Positions 5,159 to 12,472 of a DNA stretch of 16,344 bases are shown piece after piece. A program made the translations under genes and the position numbers. This DNA is from an uncultured Collinsella sp. (GTDB lineage Bacteria; Actinomycetota; Coriobacteriia; Coriobacteriales; Coriobacteriaceae), in contig CAAFEX010000018.1 of NCBI GenBank assembly GCA_900762015.1, positions 1 to 16,344 of the forward strand, given 5' to 3'. Within the stretch, counting starts at the first letter, position 1. Each line of letters begins with the position of its first letter. Below the pieces are notes generated by a model that saw only the letters and a program-made list of their open reading frames with translations, was not told where the DNA came from and made no database searches.

Positions 5159-7612
5159 CTAGCCGCGGACCTCGCCGTTTACGCCCTTGCACACCTTGGT
5201 GACGATCTTCTGGTGCGCTTTTTCGACCTCTTCGCTGGTGAGCGTGTGGTCGTCGGAGCGATACGTAAGCGCAAAGGCCATGGACTTCTTGCCCGCACCG
5301 ATACGGACGGGATCGCGGTAGACGTCGAACAGGCGCACGCCCTCGAGCAGCTTGCCTCCGGCGCTGGTAATACGGCGCTCAAGATCCTCGCAGGTCACAG
5401 TGTTGTCGACCACGATAGCAAGGTCGTGCTCAACGGCCGGGTACTGCGAGAACTCGCGGTAGTTCTCCTGGTTGCGGGCGCCCTTGATCAGCTTGTCCAA
5501 GTCGAGCTCAAAGGCAACGACGACCTCGTCGATGCCCATGGCCTCGCGCGCCTTGGGGTGGATCTCGCCAACCCAGCCCAGCACGGTGCCGCCGGACAGA
5601 ACCTCAGCCGCACGACCCGGCTGCAGGAAGGCATAGCCCTCGCCCTCGACGGGACGGAAGCGAACCTTCTCGATGCGCAGCTGAGCAAGCAGCTCCTCGA
5701 CAATGCCCTTGCCAAAGAAGAAGCGCAGCTTACGGTACTTCATGTTCCAGGACCGCTCGCTCCACTGGCCCGAGAGCACGCCCGCCACGGACTTGGTCTC
5801 CTTGGGCAGGCTGGCGTTCTCGCGACCGTGGAACAAGCTGCCGACCTCGTACAGATGCACGTTGGGCGTGCCGTGGGCCTCGTTGTAGGCCACAGACTGC
5901 AACAGGCCTGGCAACAGCGAGCGGCGCATCTCGGTCTGCTCGGCTACCAGCGGGTTCATGAGCACCACGGGGCAACCGCGACCCTCGGTGGACATACCGA
6001 TCTTCTCCAGGTCGCCCGGGGCGGCAAAGCCAAAAGTCGTGGTCTCGTTGAGGCCGCAGGCGCGCAGGATCTCGCCGACCTTACGAGTGAGCTTCTGCTC
6101 GCGGGTCAGACCGCCGATGTGGTTCTTGGCAGCCGGAATGGTCGCCGTCACGCGGCCCATGCCCCATAAGCGCAAGACCTCCTCGATCAGGTCGATCTCA
6201 CGCGGCAGGTCGGGACGGAAGCTCGGCGGCGTGACCATAAAGTCCTCGCCGTCGCGCTCGACGGTGCAGCCCAGGCGGGTGAGCGAGCGCTCGATAAAGT
6301 CGGACTCGATGTCGGCACCGCAGATGGCGTGCACGCGGGCCAGGCGCAGCTTGATGCTGTCGATGGTCTTGGGCGCGGGGAACACGTCCACATAGCCGGG
6401 AGCGACCTCGCCGCCGGCGATCTCCTCAATCAGCGCGCAGGTAACGTTGGCAACATCCACGCAGCCGGTCTCGTCAACCTGGCGCTCAAAGCGAATGGAG
6501 GCGTCGGAGATCAGCGAAAGGTCGCGGCTGGTGTGCGAGGTGCGGCCGGCGTTGAAGCAGGCGCTCTCGACCATCACGTCAACGGTATCGTCCTCGATCT
6601 CGGAATCCATGCCACCCATAACGCCGGCCAACGCCACGGGGCGCTCGCCGTCGGTGATGAGGCCCATGCCGGCGTCGAGCACGCGCTCCTCGCCGTCGAG
6701 CGTCGTGAACTTCTCGTCCTGCTGGGCGGCACGAACCACCACACGACGGTGGCCATCGCGCTCGGCAAAGGTGTCCAGGTCAAAGGCGTGCAGCGGCTGA
6801 CCGGTGAGCATCATCACGTAGTTGGTGATGTCGACGATGTTGTTGTGCGGGCGCACGCCTAGGGCGTTGAGGCGCTTGACCATCCAGTCTGGCGACGGGC
6901 CGACCTTGACGTTGCGCACGATGCGGGCAACGTAGCGGTCGCACAGGCCCTCGTCGGCGATCTCGACGGAAAGCTCGTCGTCGGTCGCGCGGCCGGTCTC
7001 GACCTTGATGGCGGGCAGCTCAACGTGGAAATCGCGGTCGAAGATGGCGCCGGTCTCGCGGGCCATGCCGATCATGGACAGGCAGTCGGGACGGTTGGGC
7101 GTGATCTCACAGTCGAGCACGGTGTCGCTCGAGCCCACGTACTCGGCAAACGGCATGCCGCAGGGCGTATCCTCGGGCAGGATCATAATGCCGGAGTGGT
7201 CGCCACCCAGGCCGAGCTCGCGCGCGGAGCAGTTCATGCCCATGGACACGACGCCGCGAAGCTTGCTCTTCTTGATCTTGACGTCGCCGGGAAGCACGGC
7301 GCCAATCATGGCCGTGACGATGTGGTCGCCGGCCTCGAAGTTCTGCGCGCCGCAGACGATCTGCAGCGGAGCGGGATTGCCGTCGGCGTCGAGATTCTTG
7401 TCGCCCACGTCGACCGAGCACACATACATGTGGTCGCTATCGGGGTGCGGGATCTTGGTGAGCACCTTGGCGGTCACCACGTGGTCGAAGGACTCGCCCA
7501 CGGTGTCGATCGCCTCGACCTCGGTGCCGGTACGGATATATTCGTCCGAAAGGGTCTTGGGATCCTCCGGAATATCGATCATGGTCTTGAGCCAGTCGTA
7601 AGAAACACGCAT
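5159..7612 (-). CDS. pheT: Phenylalanyl-tRNA synthetase beta subunit
   Basis: The 817-residue beta subunit of the alpha2-beta2 enzyme that charges tRNA-Phe in the cytoplasm; the length is normal. Domain order by sequence: an N-terminal segment opening MRVSYDWLK; an OB-fold tRNA-binding domain (about 39-150, VVTAKVLTKIPHPDSDHMYVC); the B3/B4 editing region (about 210-390), which hydrolyses mischarged Tyr-tRNA-Phe; B5 (about 400-480); a catalytic-like core (about 480-690); and a C-terminal FDX-ACB anticodon-binding domain (about 715-815, FSQYPAVEHDLAIVVD). AGGAG at 7619-7623 sits 6 nt upstream of the ATG. It is downstream of pheS in the same direction but after a 184-nt spacer, where bacterial pheS and pheT are usually nearly adjacent. 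No internal break is seen. Confidence 0.97.
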   Translation of the reverse strand: MRVSYDWLKTMIDIPEDPKTLSDEYIRTGTEVEAIDTVGESFDHVVTAKVLTKIPHPDSDHMYVCSVDVGDKNLDADGNPAPLQIVCGAQNFEAGDHIVTAMIGAVLPGDVKIKKSKLRGVVSMGMNCSARELGLGGDHSGIMILPEDTPCGMPFAEYVGSSDTVLDCEITPNRPDCLSMIGMARETGAIFDRDFHVELPAIKVETGRATDDELSVEIADEGLCDRYVARIVRNVKVGPSPDWMVKRLNALGVRPHNNIVDITNYVMMLTGQPLHAFDLDTFAERDGHRRVVVRAAQQDEKFTTLDGEERVLDAGMGLITDGERPVALAGVMGGMDSEIEDDTVDVMVESACFNAGRTSHTSRDLSLISDASIRFERQVDETGCVDVANVTCALIEEIAGGEVAPGYVDVFPAPKTIDSIKLRLARVHAICGADIESDFIERSLTRLGCTVERDGEDFMVTPPSFRPDLPREIDLIEEVLRLWGMGRVTATIPAAKNHIGGLTREQKLTRKVGEILRACGLNETTTFGFAAPGDLEKIGMSTEGRGCPVVLMNPLVAEQTEMRRSLLPGLLQSVAYNEAHGTPNVHLYEVGSLFHGRENASLPKETKSVAGVLSGQWSERSWNMKYRKLRFFFGKGIVEELLAQLRIEKVRFRPVEGEGYAFLQPGRAAEVLSGGTVLGWVGEIHPKAREAMGIDEVVVAFELDLDKLIKGARNQENYREFSQYPAVEHDLAIVVDNTVTCEDLERRITSAGGKLLEGVRLFDVYRDPVRIGAGKKSMAFALTYRSDDHTLTSEEVEKAHQKIVTKVCKGVNGEVRG

Positions 7613-7621
7613 CTAGCTCTC

Positions 7622-7689
7622 CTTTCATACTGAAAGCCTGCGAAGAGATGCAGGTGGAAACTTCAACTTTGTGAACATTCCTTACAAAG
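7622..7689 (-). other. Cluster of small hairpins upstream of pheT
   Basis: Three perfect short inverted repeats lie just before pheT. CTTTCA/TGAAAG (7622-7636) has a 3-nt loop. CCTGC/GCAGG (7637-7654) has an 8-nt loop. CTTTGT/ACAAAG (7667-7689) has an 11-nt loop. The first hairpin shares two bases with the AGGAG ribosome-binding site of pheT (7619-7623). They could set the relative translation or mRNA stability of the two subunits. The stems are short and could partly be chance. Confidence 0.4.
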
Positions 7690-7692
7690 CGA

Positions 7693-7791
7693 GGGTTGTC
7701 CAAGTGCGGCAGATCGGCCCGAAAGAGGAGCGCCGCGTACTTTGGTACGCAAGCGACGAATGAGCGCCGAGGTGTCGTGCTTGGGCAAGCC
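7693..7791. repeat. Palindromic intergenic element between pheS and pheT
   Basis: The segments 7693-7720 and 7764-7791 are imperfect inverted copies (about 19 of 28 positions, including TTG-x-CCAAG). At the centre is a perfect 6-bp hairpin, GCGTAC-TTTG-GTACGC (7735-7750). In the pheST transcript this would fold into one long structure. There is no T-run, so it is not an intrinsic terminator. The layout resembles dispersed intergenic repeats of the REP or ERIC kind. The right arm stops 5 nt short of the pheS stop codon. Confidence 0.55.
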
Positions 7792-7796
7792 GCAGC

Positions 7797-8873
7797 CTAG
7801 AACTGATCCAAGAAGCGCATATCGCCTGTCATGAGCGTGCGCAGGTCGGGCAGGTCGTAGCGCAGGGCCGCGACGCGCTCGGCGCCAATACCAAAGGCGA
7901 AGCCGGTGTACTTCTCGGGGTCGATGCCGCAGTTGATCAGGACGTTGGGGTCGACCATGCCGCAGCCCAGGATCTCGATCCAGCCGCTGTGCTTGCAGAA
8001 GTTGCAGCCCTTGCCGCCGCAGACGTGGCAGCTCACGTCCACCTCGCAGCTGGGCTCGGTGAAGGGGAAGAAGTGCGGGCGATAGCGCGTCTTGCGGTCC
8101 TCGCCAAACATGCACTTAACAAAGTAGTCGAGCGTGCCCTTGAGGTCGCCGAAAGTAATGCCCTCGTCCACGACCAGGCCCTCGATCTGGTTAAACTGCG
8201 GCAGGTGGCAGGCATCGGCCGTATCGGGACGGTAGACGGTGCCCGGGCAGATCATGTAGATGGGCGGCTTCTGCGACTCCATGGTGTGGATCTGCACGCC
8301 CGAGGTCTGGGTGCGCAGCAGCACGTCGGACTCGCCGTGGGCGTGCGCCTCGGGGTGCGCAACGCTGCCGGGGTTGTTGTCGACCACGTAAAACGTGTCG
8401 CGGGCCGAACGGCTCGGGTGATCCATGGGGGCATTGAGCGCCGTAAAGTTATAGTAGGAGGTGTCGACCATGGGGCCGGACTCGACAGTGTAGCCGATGC
8501 CGCAGAAGATGTCCTCGGCCTCCTCGATGATCTGCTTGATCAGGTGCTGGTGACCGATCTGCGGACGGATGCCCGGCAGCGTGATGTCGACGGCATCGTG
8601 CTCGAGTGCGTGCTTAAGGGCGGCGGCCTTCATCTCGGTCGTGCGCTCGTCGAGCATGCCCTCGATCAGCTGGCGCATCTCGTTGGCGCGCTTGCCCATA
8701 ACGGGACGATCCTCGGGGGCGAGCTTACCCATCATGCGCATCAGGCCGGTGATGCGGCCCTTGCGGCCGAGCAGCGCGACGCGCGCGGCCTCGAGCTTCT
8801 CGGCGTCGTCGGCGCCTGCGACGAGCTCCTTGGCCTCTTCCTCGAGTTTGACCAGATCATCAATCAGACTCAT
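7797..8873 (-). CDS. pheS: Phenylalanyl-tRNA synthetase alpha subunit
   Basis: The 358-residue catalytic subunit, which activates phenylalanine with ATP and transfers it to tRNA-Phe. The N-terminal ~90 residues form the coiled-coil arm. The class II catalytic domain follows, with MDHPSRSARDTFYV, the motif-2 region (QTSGVQIHTM, YRPDTADACHLPQFNQIEG) and the motif-3 end GFAFGIGAERVAALRY. A CxxC-x4-CxxC cluster (CHVCGGKGCNFC) precedes GWIEILGCGMV, a feature I also recall in some Firmicutes PheS. The start is ATG 8873 behind AAGGGAAG. The frame stays open upstream to 8984, but that extension crosses the T-box terminator and is not credible. Expression is controlled by the T-box leader upstream. 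Confidence 0.97.
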   Translation of the reverse strand: MSLIDDLVKLEEEAKELVAGADDAEKLEAARVALLGRKGRITGLMRMMGKLAPEDRPVMGKRANEMRQLIEGMLDERTTEMKAAALKHALEHDAVDITLPGIRPQIGHQHLIKQIIEEAEDIFCGIGYTVESGPMVDTSYYNFTALNAPMDHPSRSARDTFYVVDNNPGSVAHPEAHAHGESDVLLRTQTSGVQIHTMESQKPPIYMICPGTVYRPDTADACHLPQFNQIEGLVVDEGITFGDLKGTLDYFVKCMFGEDRKTRYRPHFFPFTEPSCEVDVSCHVCGGKGCNFCKHSGWIEILGCGMVDPNVLINCGIDPEKYTGFAFGIGAERVAALRYDLPDLRTLMTGDMRFLDQF

Positions 8874-8958
8874 GTCTTCCCTTTCGTCTCTCGCGCATCC
8901 GCGCTCCGGGACGGCTGACGCCGCCCGATGCTGCGGATGCGCGGCCCGGTTCGGTAAC

Positions 8959-8999
8959 AAAAAACCGCCCTCGGGCATGTGCATTGCCCAAGGACGGTT
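8959..8999 (-). terminator. T-box terminator hairpin
   Basis: The arms 8963-8977 and 8985-8999 give a 15-bp stem with two G-T wobbles and a 7-nt loop. On the minus strand a run of six T residues follows (8959-8964). The upstream arm adjoins the T-box sequence that would form the competing antiterminator. It ends 86 nt before the pheS start codon. Confidence 0.92.
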
Positions 9000-9240
9000 A
9001 AATTCCGCGGTACCACCTTGTTTGACCCGGCGGATGTCTGGCCCGCCGCGCCCACTCTGCGCCCCTTATCGCGAGGCTCACGGCTTCCCTACTGGGGCCT
9101 CGCTGCCGCCGGCCGCGTGCCCGTTGAGGTCGCTGCTCGGGAGTGAACGCTTGGCCCTTGCCACCGCAGGAAGGCTTGCAGCCCATGACCTTCCCTCTCT
9201 TGCCGGCGACGCGGCGGGCAAAACCCTCTCCGTCAACGCA
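8959..9240 (-). promoter_or_regulatory. T-box riboswitch controlling pheST
   Basis: The canonical T-box AAGGTGGTACCGCGGAATT is read on the minus strand at 9019-9001, directly before a strong terminator, so this is the transcription-attenuating class. The proposed Stem I runs from about 9236 to 9122. Its base pairs CGTTGA (9231-9236) with TCAACG (9122-9127). A distal stem pairs GGAAGG with CCTTCC. The likely specifier is the Phe codon UUC (9145-9147), followed by A as usual. Uncharged tRNA-Phe would pair with the specifier and, through its 3' end, with the T-box, forming the antiterminator and switching on pheST. T-box and terminator are certain; details of Stem I are inferred by eye. Confidence 0.92.
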
Positions 9241-9244
9241 TTGG

Positions 9245-9255
9245 GCTATAGGATA
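9245..9255 (-). promoter_or_regulatory. Candidate -10 region of pheST
   Basis: On the minus strand the sequence TATCCTATAGC offers two overlapping weak -10 boxes, TATCCT and TATAGC. They sit about 10-15 nt upstream of the first T-box stem, where a promoter is expected. No convincing -35 was found. Confidence 0.3.
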
Positions 9256-9376
9256 ACACATTTCGCGAGCGCATCGCCGCGTTCCGTTTTGTTCGCGCTG
9301 GGTACAAGGCAGGTAGCTGTGCAAACTGGCCGCGCACCCGCTTGCGACGCTCGGCCTGCGAGATTAAGGATACGGT

Positions 9377-10960
9377 ATGGGAAAGAAACTCGATAAGAAG
9401 GCCAAGGCAGCCGTGGCAAAGGCCGCCAAGGGCGTCAAGGCCGCTAAAGTCGACAAGGCCGTCAAAAAGTTCCGCAAACTCGAGGGCAAGCTGTGGACTC
9501 GCGAGTACCTGCTCAAGATTGCCGAGTTCGATGGAGCGACGATTGCTCCTGCCAACGGCGCTGCCGCCCGTGCCGACGCCATGGGCACGCTTGCCGGCGA
9601 ACATCACAAGCTACTGACCTGCGAGAAGTCTGTTGAGCTCGTACGCTCGTTAGCGCGCGAGACCGTCGCCGGCGGCAAAATCGACGACCCGCAGCTGCTC
9701 GACGAGATCCGTGTGCTCGGTCGCGACCAGCGCGAGGCAAGCGTCATCCCCACCGAGGAGGCCGAGGCCTGGACCAGGCTCACCTGCGAGGCCGATGCCG
9801 TGTGGCACAAGGCCAAGACGGCCAATGACTGGGCGAGCTTTGAGCCCTATGTGGATAGGATCGTCGCCCAACTTAAGCATCAGGCCGAACTTATGGACCC
9901 CAAGCGCGACCCATACGATGTTTGGCTCGACCAGTACGAGCGCGGCCTTTCCGCCAAGAGCTTCGATGCGTTTTGCGATGAGGTCAAGGCGACGGTCGTG
10001 CCGCTCGTGCACGCCATCGGCGAGCGCAGCCAGCAGCCCGATGCCGACTTTTTGCACGCCCGCGTGCCCGAGGCCGCCCAGCGCGCCATGAGCTTCGACC
10101 TTATGAAGCTTGTCGGCCTGAACCTGGACGACACCACGCTTGCCTTTACCGAGCACCCGTTTAGCGAGGGCTTTGCCGTGGGTGACGCGCGCATCGCGAC
10201 ACACATCTACGAGGACGATTGCATCTCCAACGTCTACAGCATCATCCACGAGGCGGGACACGCCATGTACGAGCTGGGCGTCAATCCTGCCTATGCGCGC
10301 ACCTGTCTTGAGGGTGGCACCTCCATGGGCATCCACGAGAGCCAGAGCCGCTTCTTCGAGAACACCGTGGGTCGCAGCCGCGCCTTTATGGGACCGCTGC
10401 TCGAGGTGCTGCGCCGCCACGCACCCGAGGTCTACGGCGACGTCGACGAGGACACGCTCTACCGCGCCGTGAACATCGCGCAGCCGTCGTTGATCCGCAC
10501 CGAGGCCGATGAGCTCACCTATCCGCTGCACGTTATGGTGCGCTACGAGATCGAGCGCATGCTGTTTGCCGGCGAGGCCATGGCCAAGGATATCCCCGCG
10601 CTTTGGAATCGCTTTATGGACGAGTACCTGGGCATTCCCGTTCCCGACGACACGCACGGCTGCCTGCAGGATACGCACTGGAGCGGTGGCTCGTTTGGCT
10701 ACTTCCCCACGTATGCGCTGGGCAGCGCCTACGACGCCATGTTTGTGCCGGCCATGTGCCGCGACGGCGTCGACCTTACCGGTGCCTGCGCGAGCGGCGA
10801 TCTGGCGCCCGTCCGCGCTTGGCTGGGCGAGCACATTTGGCAGTGGGGCCGCGCCAAGGACGCGCCGGAGCTCATCAAGGGCGCCTGCGGCATGGACTTT
10901 GACGCCCGCTACTACTGCAGCTACCTGCAGGACAAGTTCACCACGCTCTACGAGCTGTAA
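9377..10960 (+). CDS. M32 family metallocarboxypeptidase
   Basis: A cytoplasmic zinc carboxypeptidase of 527 residues (family about 500) that removes C-terminal amino acids from peptides. The zinc site is H291-E-A-G-H295, with the third ligand in G-I-H-E-S-Q-S (Glu321). Other family motifs are EFDGATIAPANGAAARADAM near residues 50-69 (the usual WD-x-x-T-x-MP region) and YPLHVMVRYEIERMLF. The first ~30 residues are a lysine/alanine-rich helix not typical of the family. AAGGA (9366-9370) is 6 nt upstream of the ATG. It is divergent from pheS, alone in its unit, and ends before a strong terminator. The specific substrate is unknown. Confidence 0.93.
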   Translation: MGKKLDKKAKAAVAKAAKGVKAAKVDKAVKKFRKLEGKLWTREYLLKIAEFDGATIAPANGAAARADAMGTLAGEHHKLLTCEKSVELVRSLARETVAGGKIDDPQLLDEIRVLGRDQREASVIPTEEAEAWTRLTCEADAVWHKAKTANDWASFEPYVDRIVAQLKHQAELMDPKRDPYDVWLDQYERGLSAKSFDAFCDEVKATVVPLVHAIGERSQQPDADFLHARVPEAAQRAMSFDLMKLVGLNLDDTTLAFTEHPFSEGFAVGDARIATHIYEDDCISNVYSIIHEAGHAMYELGVNPAYARTCLEGGTSMGIHESQSRFFENTVGRSRAFMGPLLEVLRRHAPEVYGDVDEDTLYRAVNIAQPSLIRTEADELTYPLHVMVRYEIERMLFAGEAMAKDIPALWNRFMDEYLGIPVPDDTHGCLQDTHWSGGSFGYFPTYALGSAYDAMFVPAMCRDGVDLTGACASGDLAPVRAWLGEHIWQWGRAKDAPELIKGACGMDFDARYYCSYLQDKFTTLYEL

Positions 10961-10982
10961 GGCATAACCGACACGCCAACGC

Positions 10983-11021
10983 AAAGGGGGCGCCGCGGAA
11001 CCAATCCGCGGCGCCCCCTTT
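10983..11021. terminator. Strong bidirectional terminator
   Basis: A perfect 17-bp GC-rich stem (10983-10999 with 11005-11021) around a 5-nt loop, with AAA at its left end and TTT at its right end. It lies between the convergent carboxypeptidase and glmM genes and can serve both strands. The T-runs are short, but the stem is very stable. Confidence 0.85.
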
Positions 11022-11057
11022 CCACCTAGTCGTTTAAGAACGTCCCCAATGACTACC

Positions 11058-12389
11058 TTACAGAGCTTCCAGCGCGGCGGCGATGCGCTTCATGGCGGCA
11101 TCGGCGGCTGCCTGGTCAGGAGCTTCGACCAGTACGCGGATCACCGACTCGGTTCCGCTCTTGCGCACGAGCACGCGGCCCTCGCCCGCCAGCGCAGCCT
11201 CGGCCTCGGCGACGGCGTTCTGCACGCCCATGTTCTCGAGCGCGGCGTCCTTGTCCGCCACGCGCACGGCCACCTGCGCCTGCGGCAGCAGCTTGCACGG
11301 AGCCGTGAGCTGTGAGAGTGTCTCGCGCTCGGCACGAATCACTTCCATCACGCGCAGCGAGGTCATAATGCCGTCGCCCGTGCGCTCGATATCGCCAAAG
11401 ATCGTATGGCCCGTCTGCTCGCCACCCAGGCTGTAGCCGCCCTCGCGCATCTTGGCATACACGTGACGGTCGCCCACGCCGCTGGTCACGGCGCTCAGAC
11501 CGGCAAGCTCCAGCGACTTGACCAGGCCAAAGTTGCTGGCAATCGTCGGCACCACGGTACCGCCCGAGAGTCGCCCGTGCTTGTTCAGATACACGCCGCA
11601 CACGTACAGGATCTGGTCGCCGTCTACCACGCGACCGCGCTCATCCACGGCCAGGCAGCGGTCGGCATCGCCGTCGTAGGCAAAGCCCACGTCCAGGCCC
11701 TGCTCCACCACATGGCGCTGCAGACGCTCCATATGCGTGGAGCCGCAGTCGACGTTGATGTTAAAACCATCGGGCGCGGCGTTGATCACGCGCACGTCGG
11801 CGCCCAGCGCGTCAAACACCGGCTTGGCCACCGAGGACGCCGAGCCATTGGCGCAGTCGATGCCGATCTTGACGCCCTGCAGCGAAAAGTTCGCGCTGGC
11901 GATGAGCGAAGCAATGTAGCGGTTGCGGCCCTGCATGTAGTCCACCGTGGCGCCGATGTGGTTGCCCGTGGCCAGCGGCACCTCGCTCTTGCCATCGATG
12001 TAGTCCTCGATAAGCTCCAGTACGTCCTCGTCCATCTTAAAACCGTCGCTGTTGACGAGCTTAATGCCGTTATCGCAAAACGGGTTGTGGCTCGCACTGA
12101 TCATGATGCCGCAATCGAAGCAGCCCTCCACGGTCTGATGCGCTACGCCCGGCATGGGGATCACGTGCAGCATATAGGCGTCCGCACCGCTCGCGACCAG
12201 GCCGCTCACCAGCGCCGCCTCGAACATGTAGCTCGAACGACGCGTGTCCTTGCCCACGATCACGCGTGCCTTGCGCTCGCGGTTGGCACCGTAATACCAG
12301 CCCACAAAACGGCCAATCTTATAAGCGTGCTCTACCGTCAGCCCAACGTTGGCCTCACCGCGAAAGCCGTCGGTGCCAAAGTACTTCAT
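11058..12389 (-). CDS. glmM: Phosphoglucosamine mutase
   Basis: A cytoplasmic enzyme of 443 residues (normal length) that converts glucosamine-6-phosphate to glucosamine-1-phosphate, the step before UDP-GlcNAc and hence peptidoglycan. The N-terminus is KYFGTDGFRG. The phosphoserine loop is ISASHNP with Ser100 as the expected active serine. The Mg-binding loop is DGDADR (239-244, Asp239/241/243). A sugar-binding GEQTGH lies near 325, and the C-terminal phosphate-binding region has RKSGTES. AAGGAGAG precedes the ATG. A hairpin with a short T-run lies directly upstream, so glmM may depend on partial read-through from the DUF4012 gene or on a promoter I cannot identify. Confidence 0.96.
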   Translation of the reverse strand: MKYFGTDGFRGEANVGLTVEHAYKIGRFVGWYYGANRERKARVIVGKDTRRSSYMFEAALVSGLVASGADAYMLHVIPMPGVAHQTVEGCFDCGIMISASHNPFCDNGIKLVNSDGFKMDEDVLELIEDYIDGKSEVPLATGNHIGATVDYMQGRNRYIASLIASANFSLQGVKIGIDCANGSASSVAKPVFDALGADVRVINAAPDGFNINVDCGSTHMERLQRHVVEQGLDVGFAYDGDADRCLAVDERGRVVDGDQILYVCGVYLNKHGRLSGGTVVPTIASNFGLVKSLELAGLSAVTSGVGDRHVYAKMREGGYSLGGEQTGHTIFGDIERTGDGIMTSLRVMEVIRAERETLSQLTAPCKLLPQAQVAVRVADKDAALENMGVQNAVAEAEAALAGEGRVLVRKSGTESVIRVLVEAPDQAAADAAMKRIAAALEAL

Positions 12390-12402
12390 GCGCTCTCCTT
12401 AC

Positions 12403-12435
12403 AAAATAGGGGCGAACAGATTGCCTGTCCGCCCC
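12403..12435 (-). terminator. Terminator-like hairpin before glmM
   Basis: The arms 12409-12419 and 12425-12435 form an 11-bp stem (one G-T wobble) with a 5-nt loop. On the minus strand TATTTTG follows. It sits between the DUF4012 gene and glmM and ends just before the glmM ribosome-binding site. It could end the upstream transcript or act as an attenuator. Confidence 0.6.
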
Positions 12436-12472
12436 AAAATGGTACTCGATTATCTGCGCTACCAGAAAAACC

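Noticed and set aside
7622..7675. Leader peptide MFTKLKFPPASLRRLSV before pheT
   Set aside because: Only two Phe codons in 17, its AGGA abuts the ATG with no spacing, and control is already given by the T-box upstream of pheS.
8874..8984. N-terminal extension of pheS to 8984
   Set aside because: It would be translated from inside the T-box terminator; ATG 8873 has a good ribosome-binding site and the normal N-terminus.
9650..10984. Minus-strand reading frame of 444 codons
   Set aside because: Opposite the M32 carboxypeptidase with its HEAGH zinc site; low-information Val/Gly/His-rich shadow.
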